NCBI GenBank assembly: GCA_963831605.1 | Contig: CAWHQR010000001.1 | Location: 1 to 64,000, forward strand | Direction of reading: 5' to 3' | Length of the DNA stretch: 64,000 bases | Origin: DASUPK01 sp963831605 | GTDB lineage: Bacteria; Actinomycetota; Thermoleophilia; Solirubrobacterales; 70-9 | Program-made: the position numbers and the translations under genes | Notes under the pieces: generated by a model | What the model was told of the DNA's origin: nothing | Seen by the model: only the letters and a program-made list of their open reading frames with translations | Database searches by the model: none | Shown here: piece by piece, positions 56,053-64,000 of the stretch | Position numbering within the stretch: the stretch's first letter is position 1 | Layout of the letters: the number at the start of each line of letters is the position of its first letter

Positions 56053-56128
56053 GCGGGCGACCCTATCTGACGGGTTTCGGTTGGCCCGATTCGGGCCGCC
56101 GGGGCCCGGCTGGGATAATCCGTAGGGC

Positions 56129-59100
56129 ATGCGGTGTCCGTCCTGCGGCAATGAGAATCGTGAGGGCGCACGATTCTGTGATTCGTGCGGCAGCGATCTG
56201 ACCGCGCAGCCAGTCGCCGCCGAGCCCCGGGCAGAGGCACTCCCGGCGGATGTTCCCGCGGAGATCGCCGGCCGCTATCGCGTGCGGCGCTTTCTCGGCC
56301 AGGGCGGGCGCAAGCGCGTCTACCTCTCGGACGACACCGCCACCGCCACCGAGGTCGCGGTCGCGCTCTACGACACGGAGGGCGTCGGCGCGTCGATCCA
56401 GGCCAGGGCGAGGCGCGAGGCGGAGGCGATGCGCAAGCTGGGTGACCACCCCCAGGTCGTCACGGTGCTCGACACCGGGGAGGAGAACGGCAACCCCTTC
56501 ATCGTCAGCCGCTACATGCCCGGCGGCGACGTCGAGGGCCTGCTCGCCGCCGCCGGGGGGCATCTCGAGGTGGAGCGCGCGGTCGAGATCGCCGCGGATG
56601 TCACCCGCGCGCTCGAGCACGCCCATGCTCGCGGCGTCGTCCACCGCGACCTGAAGCCCGCGAACGTCTGGATCGACGACGACGGGCACGCCAGGCTCGG
56701 CGACTTCGGCCTGGCGACGACGGAGGCGCGCGCCCGCGTCAGCGGCGGGACGCTGGTCGGGACCGTCGCCTACCTGCCCCCGGAGCAGGCCCTCGGCGAG
56801 GCCGCCGGCCCGGGCAGCGACCTCTACTCGCTCGGCGCCCTGCTCTACGAGATGCTCACGGGCCAGCCGCCGTTCCCCGGAGACGACGCGGTCTCGATCA
56901 TCTCCCAGCACCTGCACGCGGACCCGGTGCCGCCGTCACGCCACAACGACGCGGTCCCGGAGGCCCTCGACCGAGTCGTCATTCGACTACTGGCGAAGCA
57001 GGCCGAGGACCGGCCGGCCAACGCATCGGAGGCGCGTGACGGAATCCTCGCCGCGCTCTCCGAGCAGCCCGCCGAGGCGGACGAAGAAAGGCCTGCCAAC
57101 CCGCTCGAGAGCCTCGCCGGCGGCGTCTTCGTCGGTCGTGAGCGCGAGTTGGAGCGCCTACGCGAGGCCGTCGACTCGGCTCTCTCCGGCCGGGGCTCGC
57201 TCCAGCTGCTGGTAGGCGAACCGGGCATCGGCAAGACGCGCGCCTCGGAGGAGCTCGCCACCTACGCTCGCGTCAGCGGCGCGCGCGTCTACTGGGGCCG
57301 CTGCCGCGAGGACGAGGGCGCTCCGGCCTATTGGCCATGGGTCCAGGCGGTGCGCGCCTATGCTCGCGACGCAGATCCGGTCGCGCTCGCGTGGCAGCTC
57401 GGCGCGGGGGCGCCGGAGGTGGCCCAGCTCGTGCCGGAGGTCGCCGAGAAGCTCGACGTCGAGCCGGCGAGCGGCCTCGACAGCGAGGAGGCGCGCTTCC
57501 GGCTCTTCGATTCCGTCACGAGCCTGCTCCTCGCGGCCGCGCGCGACCGGCCGATCGTGATCGTTCTCGACGACCTCCACTGGGCAGACGAGCCCTCACT
57601 GCTTCTTCTCCGCTTCGCGGCGCGCGAGCTGGCCTCGAGCGGCCTGCTGATCCTCGGCACCTATCGCGATGTCGAGCTCGGCCGCCACCATCCGCTCGCC
57701 CGGATGCTGGGGGAGATGTCGGCGATCGAGGGCAGCGGGCGGATTCCCCTTCGCGGCCTCTCCATCGCCGCGGTCGAGCGCTACATCGAGATGACCGCGG
57801 GCACCCCGGCGCCTCCGGGCTTGGCGGACGCGGTCCAGGAGCAGACCGACGGGAACCCGTTCTTCGTCGGTGAGGTGGTCCGCCTGCTGGCGAGTGAGGG
57901 CAAGCTCGCCTCGGGCGGCAGTGTCGCTGAGCTCGAGATCCCGCAGGGGGTTCGCGAGGTGGTCGGACGACGCCTCGACCGCCTCAGCGAGAACACGAAC
58001 GAGGCCCTGCGGGTCGCGGCCGTGATCGGCCGTGACTTCGACCGTGAGCTCGTCTGGCGGGTCGCGCAACTGGAGCCGCAGCAGCTGATGAATGCCGCGG
58101 ATGAGGCCGTCGCCGAGCGGCTGGTCGCCGATCGCGGAGAGGGGCACTACTCCTTCGCCCACGCCCTCGTCCGAGACACCCTCTACGAGGAGCTCAGCCC
58201 GCCGAAGCGCTCGGCGCTCCACGAGCGGGCGGGTCTCGCCATCGAGGAGATGTGCGGGGGAAACGTGGACGAGCGGCTCGGCGAGCTCGCGCACCACTTC
58301 CTGGCCGCGGCTCCTCGCGGCGATCTCGCGAAGGCGATCGACTACGCCCAGCGCGCCGGCGAGCAGGACATGGACCAGCTCGCCTACGAGGACGCCGTCG
58401 ACGTCTACGGCCGCGCTCTTGAGGTGCTCGAGCTGATGGACGCTCCCGACGAGGCGCTGCAGTGCAGTCTCCTGCTCTCCCTCGGCGGCGCGGAGGCCAA
58501 GTCGGCGCGCGTCGCGGATGCCCGGCGCGCCTTCGAGCGGGCCGCGGAATCGGCTCGCCGCCTCGACGACACGGACAGCCTGGTGGGGGCCGCGATCGGG
58601 ATCGCGATGATGAGCGACGCCGGCCGGCTGGACGAGCAGCTCCTGGCGCTGCTCGACGAGGTGCTCGACCGGATCGGGCCGGAGCGCACGGCTCGCCGCG
58701 CGGCACTGCTCAGCGCGAAGTCGGCGGAGGTCTATTGGGAGAGCAACGACGTCAGCCTGTCGTCGGACCTGGTCGATGAGGCGATCGAGATCGCAAGGGA
58801 GGTCGATGCGCCGACGACCCTCGCGGCGGCGCTGCACCGGAAGATCTTCATCCCGACTGGGCCGGAGTCCGCTCGAGAGCGAATGGCGATCGCCGACGAG
58901 ATGCTCGAGCTGGGCCAGCGCTGCCGCGACCGCGAGGCCGTTCTTCGGGGCCACGCCTACCGGCTCTGGAGCTATCTCGAGCTGGGCGACGTCGCCGCCG
59001 TCGATCGCGAGCTGACCCAGTACGCCCGCGTGGCGGAGGAGCTTCGGATGCCTGAGCACAGTTGGCACACCTACGCCCTGCGGGGGATGCGCGTTCTGCT

Positions 59101-60445
59101 CGACGGCAGGATCGAAGAGGCGGAGCGGCTCGCCGAGCAGGCGAGGAGGGCGGGCGACCGGGCAGAGCAGGCGATCTCCCAGCAGTACTACGGAATCCAG
59201 ATGATCCAGATCCGGAGCATGCAGGGTCGCGGCGAGGAGCTTTTGCCGAGGGTCCGTGAGCTGGCGGAGGAGTTCCCCGGTATCCCGGCCTGGCGGGTCG
59301 GCGTGGTCACCCTCGCGGCTCGCTCCGGCGACCTGGACGTGGCGCGTCGTGAGCTCGAGCGCTTCGCCGGGGATGACTTCTCGGCGATTCCGAGGGACGC
59401 CAACTGGTTCACCGCGATGAGCCTGCTGGGCGAGGCCATCGCCCTGATCGGGGACGAGACTCGCGCTCCCCTGGCCTATGAGGCGCTGCTCCCCTACGAG
59501 GGGCTGACCATCGTGGTGGCTCGCGCCGCAGGCTGCAACGGCCCGGTCGACCGCGTCCTCGGGATGCTCGCGATGACAATGGGGCGGCTGGATGACGCCG
59601 AGCGACATCTGCGCAACGCCGTGGAGATCTCCACGCGGATGGGCGACCGGCCCGGGATGGCGCTCTGCGGGCTCGCCCTCGCGGAGATGCTGCTCGCCCG
59701 TGACGGACCCGACGACCGGGAGCACGCCCAGGAGATGCTCCCGACCGTGCTCACCACCGCTCGGGAGATGGGGGCACGCTGGATCGTGGACCGGGCGCTG
59801 CGGGATCGCCTCGACGCTCAGGGGCTGAGCGGTGTCGACGTGACCACGTCGATCGACGAGATGGTCTCCGCCCTCGAGGAGGAGCGTCCGGACATGAGGG
59901 CCCATGCCGCTCCGGACGGCACGGTCGCGATTCTGTTCAGCGACATCGAGGACTCGACGGTGCTCACCGAGAGGCTCGGCGACGAGCGCTGGCTCGACGT
60001 CCTCCGCGAGCACAACGCGATCTTCCGCGAGCAGATCTCCCGGCACGACGGCTACGAGGTGAAGAGCCAGGGCGACGGCTTCATGCTCGCCTTCCCCGAT
60101 CCCTGCGAGGCGCTCGAGTGCGCGATCGACGTACAGCGCGCATTTGTCGAGCGCGAGCAAACGGGGGAGGGTGAGTCCCTCCGCGTCCGGATCGGCCTGC
60201 ACACCGGCGAGGTGATCTCCGAGGAGGGGGACTACTTCGGCAAGAACGTGATCCTCGCCGCGCGGATCGCCGCCGAGGCGCTGGGCGGCGAGATCCTCGT
60301 CTCCGAGGAGCTGCGCGACGCAGCCTCTTCCGGCAACGGAAACGGCCTGCGCTTCGACGACGGCAGGGAGCTCGAGCTCAAGGGTCTGGCCGGCAGCCAT
60401 CGGGTCTTCCGTGCCGAATGGGCCGCCCAAGAGACGGCAGCCTGA
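56129..60445 (+). CDS. Zinc-ribbon / protein-kinase-like / STAND ATPase / cyclase fusion
   Basis: A 1438-residue multi-domain signalling protein. Residues 3-20 form a four-Cys zinc ribbon (CPSC...CDSC). Residues 50-310 form a Hanks-type kinase fold with HRDLKPAN (172-179) and DFG (192-194), but strand beta-3 reads EVAVALYD and lacks the usual Lys; a Lys and Args sit in the Gly loop (GQGGRKRVY). From 333 there is an AAA_16/STAND ATPase with Walker A GEPGIGKT (363-370) and Walker B IVIVLDDLHW. TPR-like helices follow from about 620 to 1250. A class III cyclase begins near 1263 (FSDIEDST, GDGFML; Lys1312 in VKSQGD suggests ATP). It resembles cyclase-regulators common in Thermoleophilia and actinobacteria. 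Its ATG is 76 bases from the GNAT start. Confidence 0.92.
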   Translation: MRCPSCGNENREGARFCDSCGSDLTAQPVAAEPRAEALPADVPAEIAGRYRVRRFLGQGGRKRVYLSDDTATATEVAVALYDTEGVGASIQARARREAEAMRKLGDHPQVVTVLDTGEENGNPFIVSRYMPGGDVEGLLAAAGGHLEVERAVEIAADVTRALEHAHARGVVHRDLKPANVWIDDDGHARLGDFGLATTEARARVSGGTLVGTVAYLPPEQALGEAAGPGSDLYSLGALLYEMLTGQPPFPGDDAVSIISQHLHADPVPPSRHNDAVPEALDRVVIRLLAKQAEDRPANASEARDGILAALSEQPAEADEERPANPLESLAGGVFVGRERELERLREAVDSALSGRGSLQLLVGEPGIGKTRASEELATYARVSGARVYWGRCREDEGAPAYWPWVQAVRAYARDADPVALAWQLGAGAPEVAQLVPEVAEKLDVEPASGLDSEEARFRLFDSVTSLLLAAARDRPIVIVLDDLHWADEPSLLLLRFAARELASSGLLILGTYRDVELGRHHPLARMLGEMSAIEGSGRIPLRGLSIAAVERYIEMTAGTPAPPGLADAVQEQTDGNPFFVGEVVRLLASEGKLASGGSVAELEIPQGVREVVGRRLDRLSENTNEALRVAAVIGRDFDRELVWRVAQLEPQQLMNAADEAVAERLVADRGEGHYSFAHALVRDTLYEELSPPKRSALHERAGLAIEEMCGGNVDERLGELAHHFLAAAPRGDLAKAIDYAQRAGEQDMDQLAYEDAVDVYGRALEVLELMDAPDEALQCSLLLSLGGAEAKSARVADARRAFERAAESARRLDDTDSLVGAAIGIAMMSDAGRLDEQLLALLDEVLDRIGPERTARRAALLSAKSAEVYWESNDVSLSSDLVDEAIEIAREVDAPTTLAAALHRKIFIPTGPESARERMAIADEMLELGQRCRDREAVLRGHAYRLWSYLELGDVAAVDRELTQYARVAEELRMPEHSWHTYALRGMRVLLDGRIEEAERLAEQARRAGDRAEQAISQQYYGIQMIQIRSMQGRGEELLPRVRELAEEFPGIPAWRVGVVTLAARSGDLDVARRELERFAGDDFSAIPRDANWFTAMSLLGEAIALIGDETRAPLAYEALLPYEGLTIVVARAAGCNGPVDRVLGMLAMTMGRLDDAERHLRNAVEISTRMGDRPGMALCGLALAEMLLARDGPDDREHAQEMLPTVLTTAREMGARWIVDRALRDRLDAQGLSGVDVTTSIDEMVSALEEERPDMRAHAAPDGTVAILFSDIEDSTVLTERLGDERWLDVLREHNAIFREQISRHDGYEVKSQGDGFMLAFPDPCEALECAIDVQRAFVEREQTGEGESLRVRIGLHTGEVISEEGDYFGKNVILAARIAAEALGGEILVSEELRDAASSGNGNGLRFDDGRELELKGLAGSHRVFRAEWAAQETAA

Positions 60446-61041
60446 TCGGGAAGTTCGTCACCCATACGATCGAGTTGCCGAGCGGCGAGCTGCGCATTCT
60501 GCAGCCGGCGGACGCCGCTGAGATCCCGGACGACCACCAGGTCGAATGGGCTCCGCTCGCCCCCTACTGGTCGGTGCTCTGGCGCAGCGGCGTTGCGCTC
60601 GCGCGCCAGCTGGACACCGAGGACCTGGCGGGGAAGCGGGTGGTGGAGCTCGGCTGCGGGCTGGCCATTCCGAGCATCGCCGCCGCCCGCGGCGGGGCGG
60701 AGGTGATCGCAACCGACGGCGACATCGATGCGCTTGCGGTGGTCAGGCGCAACGCGGAGGAGAACTCCGTCGAGGTCGAGACCGCCGCCGTCGACTGGGC
60801 GGACCCGAACGAGCTGGTCGAGCGCGGTCCCTTCGACCTCGCGCTCGCGTCCGATGTGCTCTACGAACGGCCCGGCGTGGGGATGCTGCTGAACCTGCTG
60901 CCGCGCCTGGCGCCGGTCGCCTGGGTCGCGGACCCCGGCCGTCCGGCGGCTGAGGCCTTCTTCGAGCAGGCGTACAGGCGCTGGCCGATCGAATCTCACG
61001 CGCGGGGCGTCGTCCAGCTGCATCGAATTCTGCTGGACTGA
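60418..61041 (+). CDS. Class I SAM-dependent methyltransferase (METTL21-like)
   Basis: A 207-residue Rossmann-fold methyltransferase. Motif I is VVELGCGLAIPSIAAARGGAEVIATD, with Asp binding the SAM ribose, and FDLALASDVLYERPGVGMLL is the DxLYE-type motif shared with METTL21/methyltransferase-16 proteins, which modify proteins on Lys. The exact target is unknown. Its ATG lies 28 bases inside the end of the kinase-cyclase gene, so it is translated in an overlapping frame and probably co-expressed. Confidence 0.85.
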   Translation: MGRPRDGSLIGKFVTHTIELPSGELRILQPADAAEIPDDHQVEWAPLAPYWSVLWRSGVALARQLDTEDLAGKRVVELGCGLAIPSIAAARGGAEVIATDGDIDALAVVRRNAEENSVEVETAAVDWADPNELVERGPFDLALASDVLYERPGVGMLLNLLPRLAPVAWVADPGRPAAEAFFEQAYRRWPIESHARGVVQLHRILLD

Positions 61042-61068
61042 GGCATACTCAGCCGGGAGGGCCGGGAC

Positions 61069-61851
61069 GTGCACTGGAAACTCGATCGTCACATTCGCGC
61101 CGTGGTCGTGATCGCGGTGATTGCGGTACTCGCCGCGGCCGCGGCTGCTTTCGCCGTGCCGAAGATCACGGGCGGCTCGCAGTCGTCCGCCGACAAGCTC
61201 GCTGACGTCAAGCTCGCCCCGAAGCCGTGGGCGGCCGACCCGCAGTACCGGCCTGGAGCCCAATCCCCGACCACGACGACGACGACGACGACGACGACGG
61301 AGGCGAAGCCGGTTCCGAAGGCGCCCGTCGACCCCAAGACCGGACTGCCGGCGGCTTCCGCAGGCACCAACGGCTCCTTCACAGTCCCCTCCCCGGCGGA
61401 GCGGAAGCGCGTCTATACGGCGACGCACCCGGTCGGCGGCAACGACTCCGCGCTGCTCCTCAACAGGACCGCGCTGGCCCCGCCCTCGGCGCCGGACCCG
61501 ATCCGGGCGATGATCAGCGCCGCCAACCTGATCGTCGGGCAGCCCTACGTCTGGGGCGGGGGGCACGCCTCGTTCCAATCGAAGGGCTACGACTGCTCGG
61601 GCGCTGTGAGCTACGCCCTGGCCGGGGCGGGCCTGCTCCAGACGCCGATGACCTCAGGCGCGTTCATGGGGTACGGCGCCCCCGGCCCGGGCCAGTGGCT
61701 GACCATCTATGCGAGCCCGACCCACGTCTATGCGGTGATCGCGGGCCTGCGTTGGGACACAGTGGGTGACGCACGTGGCTCGGGCCCGCGCTGGCATCCA
61801 TACGACGCCTACCCGCAGGGCTTCGTCGCACGGCACGTCCCCGGGCTCTGA
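61069..61851 (+). CDS. NlpC/P60-like exported protein
   Basis: A 260-residue protein with an N-terminal signal anchor (AVVVIAVIAVLAAAAAAFAV), a Thr-rich linker (10 consecutive Thr), then a C-terminal domain with PYVWGGGHASFQSKGYDCSGAVSYALAGAG. The Cys of DCSG and the His in SPTHVYAVIAG are the expected catalytic pair of NlpC/P60 (C40) cysteine peptidases, which cut peptidoglycan stem peptides. The domain is shorter than typical NlpC/P60. Starts at GTG 61069 behind a GGGAGG site. Confidence 0.83.
   Translation: MHWKLDRHIRAVVVIAVIAVLAAAAAAFAVPKITGGSQSSADKLADVKLAPKPWAADPQYRPGAQSPTTTTTTTTTTEAKPVPKAPVDPKTGLPAASAGTNGSFTVPSPAERKRVYTATHPVGGNDSALLLNRTALAPPSAPDPIRAMISAANLIVGQPYVWGGGHASFQSKGYDCSGAVSYALAGAGLLQTPMTSGAFMGYGAPGPGQWLTIYASPTHVYAVIAGLRWDTVGDARGSGPRWHPYDAYPQGFVARHVPGL
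61273..61299 (+). repeat. (ACG)9 microsatellite
   Basis: Nine uninterrupted ACG triplets, encoding a poly-Thr stretch in the linker of the NlpC/P60-like protein. Triplet repeats like this can change length by replication slippage without breaking the frame. Confidence 0.85.
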
Positions 61852-61880
61852 TCAGAGCTCGCGCACTCTAGGCTTCCGCG

Positions 61881-64000
61881 ATGTTTTCGGCTCTTCTGGC
61901 GGGGGCCCTGATCGTCGCCGCCTCGCTGCTGCTCGGCTCGGCGGTCATGGCGATCGCCGGCCTTCCGCGGCATTCCCCGGTGGGGCCGGCCGCCGGGATC
62001 TCGGCGCTGTTGGTGATCTGCGGGATCGCGGTCAAGCTGCCCGGCCACGCGGTCACGGCGGCCGCGGTCACCGGTGTGGCACTGATCGGCTGCTTCGTGG
62101 TCTTCGGCCGCACGCGAGTACCGGCCGGGGCCGTGCGGATCGGGGCGATCGTCGCCGTGATCGGGGCGGCGCTGGTGGTTGCCATCCCGTTCGCCACCAG
62201 CGGCCGAGTCGGGATCCTCGGCCAGGGCCTCGTCAACGACGACATGGCCTCGCACCTGCTCTTCACGGAATGGATCGGCTCGCACGCCGGTCCGACGCCG
62301 GACCTGATCAAGGACGGCTACCCGCTCGGCCCGCACGCCATCGTCGCGGCCGTCTCGAAGGTGAGCGGGGCCAGCCTGATCCAGGGGTTCGCCGGGCTGA
62401 CCGGCGCGATCGCCGTCCTCCTCGCGCTGACCGCCTACGGCGTGCTCGGCGGGATCCGCGGCTGGCTGCGGGTCCCGGCCGCCGTGCTGGCGGCGAGCCC
62501 GTACCTCGCAGCGGCCTACCTGGCGCAGGGTGCGTTCAAGGAGCCGCTGCTGGCCCTCGCGCTGCTCGGGTTCACGCTCGGGTTGCCCGCTCTGCGGGGG
62601 ATCTGGTCGGGCACGGGCGGATCGGCGAGGGCCGCCATCCCCCTGGGCGTGATCGCCGCCGGCACGATCTACAACTACAGCTTCCCGGGACTCGCCTGGC
62701 TGCTCGGCGCGGCGATCGTCTGGCTGCTCGTCATCGCCCTGCGCGAGCACGACCTCCGCCTGGGGGAGCGCCTTCGCGGCGCCAGATCCGCAATCGCCCT
62801 CGGAATCGCCATCCCCGTCGTCGCGGCGCTCCCGGAGATCTTCCGGCTCGCGAGCTTCTCGAACTTCAAGGCATTCAGCCCCTCGGGGACGGGCCCGACG
62901 GTGGGCTTCGGCAACCTGCGCCAGCCGCTCAACCCGCTCGAGGTGCTCGGCGTCTGGCCCTCGGGCGAGTTCCGGATCACGCCGGCCAACTCGACCACGC
63001 CGGAGATCGCCTTCTACCTCGGAGCGCTGCTCGCCCTGGCGGCGTTCGCGTGGGGCCTGGGTCGGGCACTGTCAAGGCGGGAGTCCGCGCTGCCATCGGC
63101 GCTGCTCGCGTCCACGCTGCTCTACCTGGCGTCCCTCGCGGTCGGCACCCCGTATACGCAGGCGAAGGCGCTGGCGATCGCCGCTCCGCTGGTCATGGTG
63201 GTCGCGCTGCGGGGGCTGCTCTCGGCGGACTCGCTGCCGGGTGAGAGGGAGGATGTGCCGGAGGGGGGAGGGGCGGCTTGGTGGCCGCCGAGACCGCTGC
63301 GCCCGCTGACGGGCTTCGCGGTGCCGCTGCTCACGCTCGCCTTCGTGGCGGCCGCGGCCTTCTCGACGCTGCTCCCGCTGCGGCAGGCGGCGGTCGGCCC
63401 CGACTACCACCTCCAGGAGATGTTGCGCATGCGGCCGATCGTCGACGGCCAGAACGTGCTCTTCCTCGGCCGCGACAACTTCGTCTCCTGGGAGCTGATC
63501 GGCTCGGAGGTCTACGCACCGATCACCAACCACTACGACGTCGAGGAGGTCCACCCGCTCTACCGGGCGACCGACCTGAACGCGAAGTTCGACTGGGACA
63601 ACGTCCCGCCGTTCGTGATGAACAAGTTCAAGTGGGTGGTGACCACGAGCGCGGCCATGCAGAGCCAGGCGCCTCCCGGATTCACGGCACGGCTCCGGAC
63701 CGGCGACTTCATCCTCTGGCACCGGGATCGGCCGGTCGGCCAGCGCCGCACCCTGTACGAGCCGATCAATCCCGGGGCGCCGCTCGACTGCAACAACCCG
63801 GAGCAGGCCCCGATCACGAAGGTCAGGGGCACCGCGACGGTGTTCACGGTCCAGCCCGTGATCGGCAAGGTCTGGAACCCCAGCCCGGCCCTGACGCAGA
63901 CCAAGCCGGCCCACATGCGGCTCTATCTGACCCCGGGCCACTGGGACCTCTCCCTTCAGTACGCGAGCACGCAGCCGCTGCACGTCACGGCGAACGGCCC
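61881..64000 (+). CDS. Large polytopic membrane protein, GT-C-like, 3' end outside window
   Basis: An open frame from ATG 61881 to the end of the window (over 700 residues, no stop). The first 400 residues are about ten or more transmembrane helices (FSALLAGALIVAASLLLGSA and so on). A periplasmic-loop motif near residue 120 (VNDDMASHLLFTEWIGSH) has the Asp-Asp typical of the first loop of GT-C glycosyltransferases, followed by DLIKDGYPLGPHAIVA. A soluble, beta-rich C-terminal region follows (VNDFVSWELIGSEVYAP type). Probable role: lipid-linked sugar transferase or envelope polymer assembly; not proven. Confidence 0.72.
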   Translation, partial: MFSALLAGALIVAASLLLGSAVMAIAGLPRHSPVGPAAGISALLVICGIAVKLPGHAVTAAAVTGVALIGCFVVFGRTRVPAGAVRIGAIVAVIGAALVVAIPFATSGRVGILGQGLVNDDMASHLLFTEWIGSHAGPTPDLIKDGYPLGPHAIVAAVSKVSGASLIQGFAGLTGAIAVLLALTAYGVLGGIRGWLRVPAAVLAASPYLAAAYLAQGAFKEPLLALALLGFTLGLPALRGIWSGTGGSARAAIPLGVIAAGTIYNYSFPGLAWLLGAAIVWLLVIALREHDLRLGERLRGARSAIALGIAIPVVAALPEIFRLASFSNFKAFSPSGTGPTVGFGNLRQPLNPLEVLGVWPSGEFRITPANSTTPEIAFYLGALLALAAFAWGLGRALSRRESALPSALLASTLLYLASLAVGTPYTQAKALAIAAPLVMVVALRGLLSADSLPGEREDVPEGGGAAWWPPRPLRPLTGFAVPLLTLAFVAAAAFSTLLPLRQAAVGPDYHLQEMLRMRPIVDGQNVLFLGRDNFVSWELIGSEVYAPITNHYDVEEVHPLYRATDLNAKFDWDNVPPFVMNKFKWVVTTSAAMQSQAPPGFTARLRTGDFILWHRDRPVGQRRTLYEPINPGAPLDCNNPEQAPITKVRGTATVFTVQPVIGKVWNPSPALTQTKPAHMRLYLTPGHWDLSLQYASTQPLHVTANG

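Noticed and set aside
57596..60430. Open frame of 944 codons on the minus strand
   Set aside because: It is antisense to the kinase-ATPase-cyclase gene, is rich in His/Arg/Glu low-complexity sequence and shows no domain; long antisense frames are a by-product of high GC.
61265..61305. CRISPR-like or structural repeat at the ACG run
   Set aside because: It is a simple triplet repeat in frame, with no spacers.

Overview
The window is a 64-kb stretch of very GC-rich bacterial DNA with dense gene packing. It uses many GTG and TTG starts, and neighbouring genes are often joined by 4-nt ATGA or GTGA overlaps. No tRNA, rRNA, IS element or CRISPR array was seen. The gene complement points to an actinomycete-like organism: MMPL exporter, many TetR regulators, cytochrome P450, DUF2252, F420-independent SDRs, NTF2-like SnoaL proteins beginning MSEENVEVVRRIYEAW, GH15 trehalase-type enzyme. 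Two exported proteins end in Lys/Cys-rich tails (KKKCKKHKK). My best guess is class Thermoleophilia (Solirubrobacterales-like). This is inference from gene style, not a phylogenetic result.

Layout. 0-2.8 kb: tail of a putative flavoprotein, then an alpha/beta-hydrolase fused to a nucleotide cyclase and a TetR regulator. 2.9-8.9 kb: MMPL exporter with twin operators, DUF2252 and SnoaL genes, a small membrane protein, and a TetR/metallo-beta-lactamase-fold divergon. 9-12.1 kb: stand-alone 5'-3' exonuclease, QsdR-like TetR, sugar-nucleotide epimerase and a second SnoaL gene. 12.1-15.9 kb: P450 diverging from an SDR, a carboxymuconolactone-decarboxylase-family gene and an SRPBCC gene, then a lipoprotein. 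15.9-19.4 kb: frameshifted glutamate decarboxylase, badly broken RDD membrane protein, frameshifted TetR and a cupin. 19.4-21 kb: small protein, SDR, cyclophilin. 21-24.2 kb: zwf, gnd, pgl (oxidative pentose phosphate pathway). 24.2-29 kb: DUF899 / ArsR / AHSA1 / DUF2182 divergon and a MerR-aldo/keto reductase-SDR operon. 29-37.3 kb: rpiA, tkt, tal, a broken beta-helix surface protein, pgi, HAD phosphatase. 37.3-40.9 kb: second Lys-tailed secreted protein, a PspC/LiaF-like - sensor kinase - response regulator operon, and a 52-residue zinc-ribbon-like protein. 40.9-51.6 kb: one long co-directional run of a second zwf, GH15 enzyme, GMC oxidoreductase, NDH-2-like dehydrogenase, aldose 1-epimerase, cyclase-family hydrolase and cydAB. 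51.6-56 kb: zinc metallopeptidase, PLP decarboxylase, FGGY sugar kinase, GNAT. 56-64 kb: a 1438-residue zinc-ribbon/kinase/STAND-ATPase/cyclase protein, a methyltransferase, an NlpC/P60-type exported protein and a large membrane protein running off the end.

How the genes fit together. Nearly all of the pentose phosphate pathway (zwf twice, gnd, pgl, rpiA, tkt, tal) plus pgi lies within about 21 kb. It is joined to glucose-releasing and glucose-oxidising enzymes and a bd oxidase, suggesting a region centred on hexose oxidation, NADPH supply and quinone-linked respiration.

An important caveat is that roughly ten genes carry reading-frame breaks, nearly all equivalent to one extra base, often beside short G or C runs. 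Protein homology continues cleanly across each break. I read most of them as sequence or assembly indels rather than true gene death, and annotate the full gene span in those cases. No gap between genes exceeds about 120 bases, so no long stretch is left unexplained.
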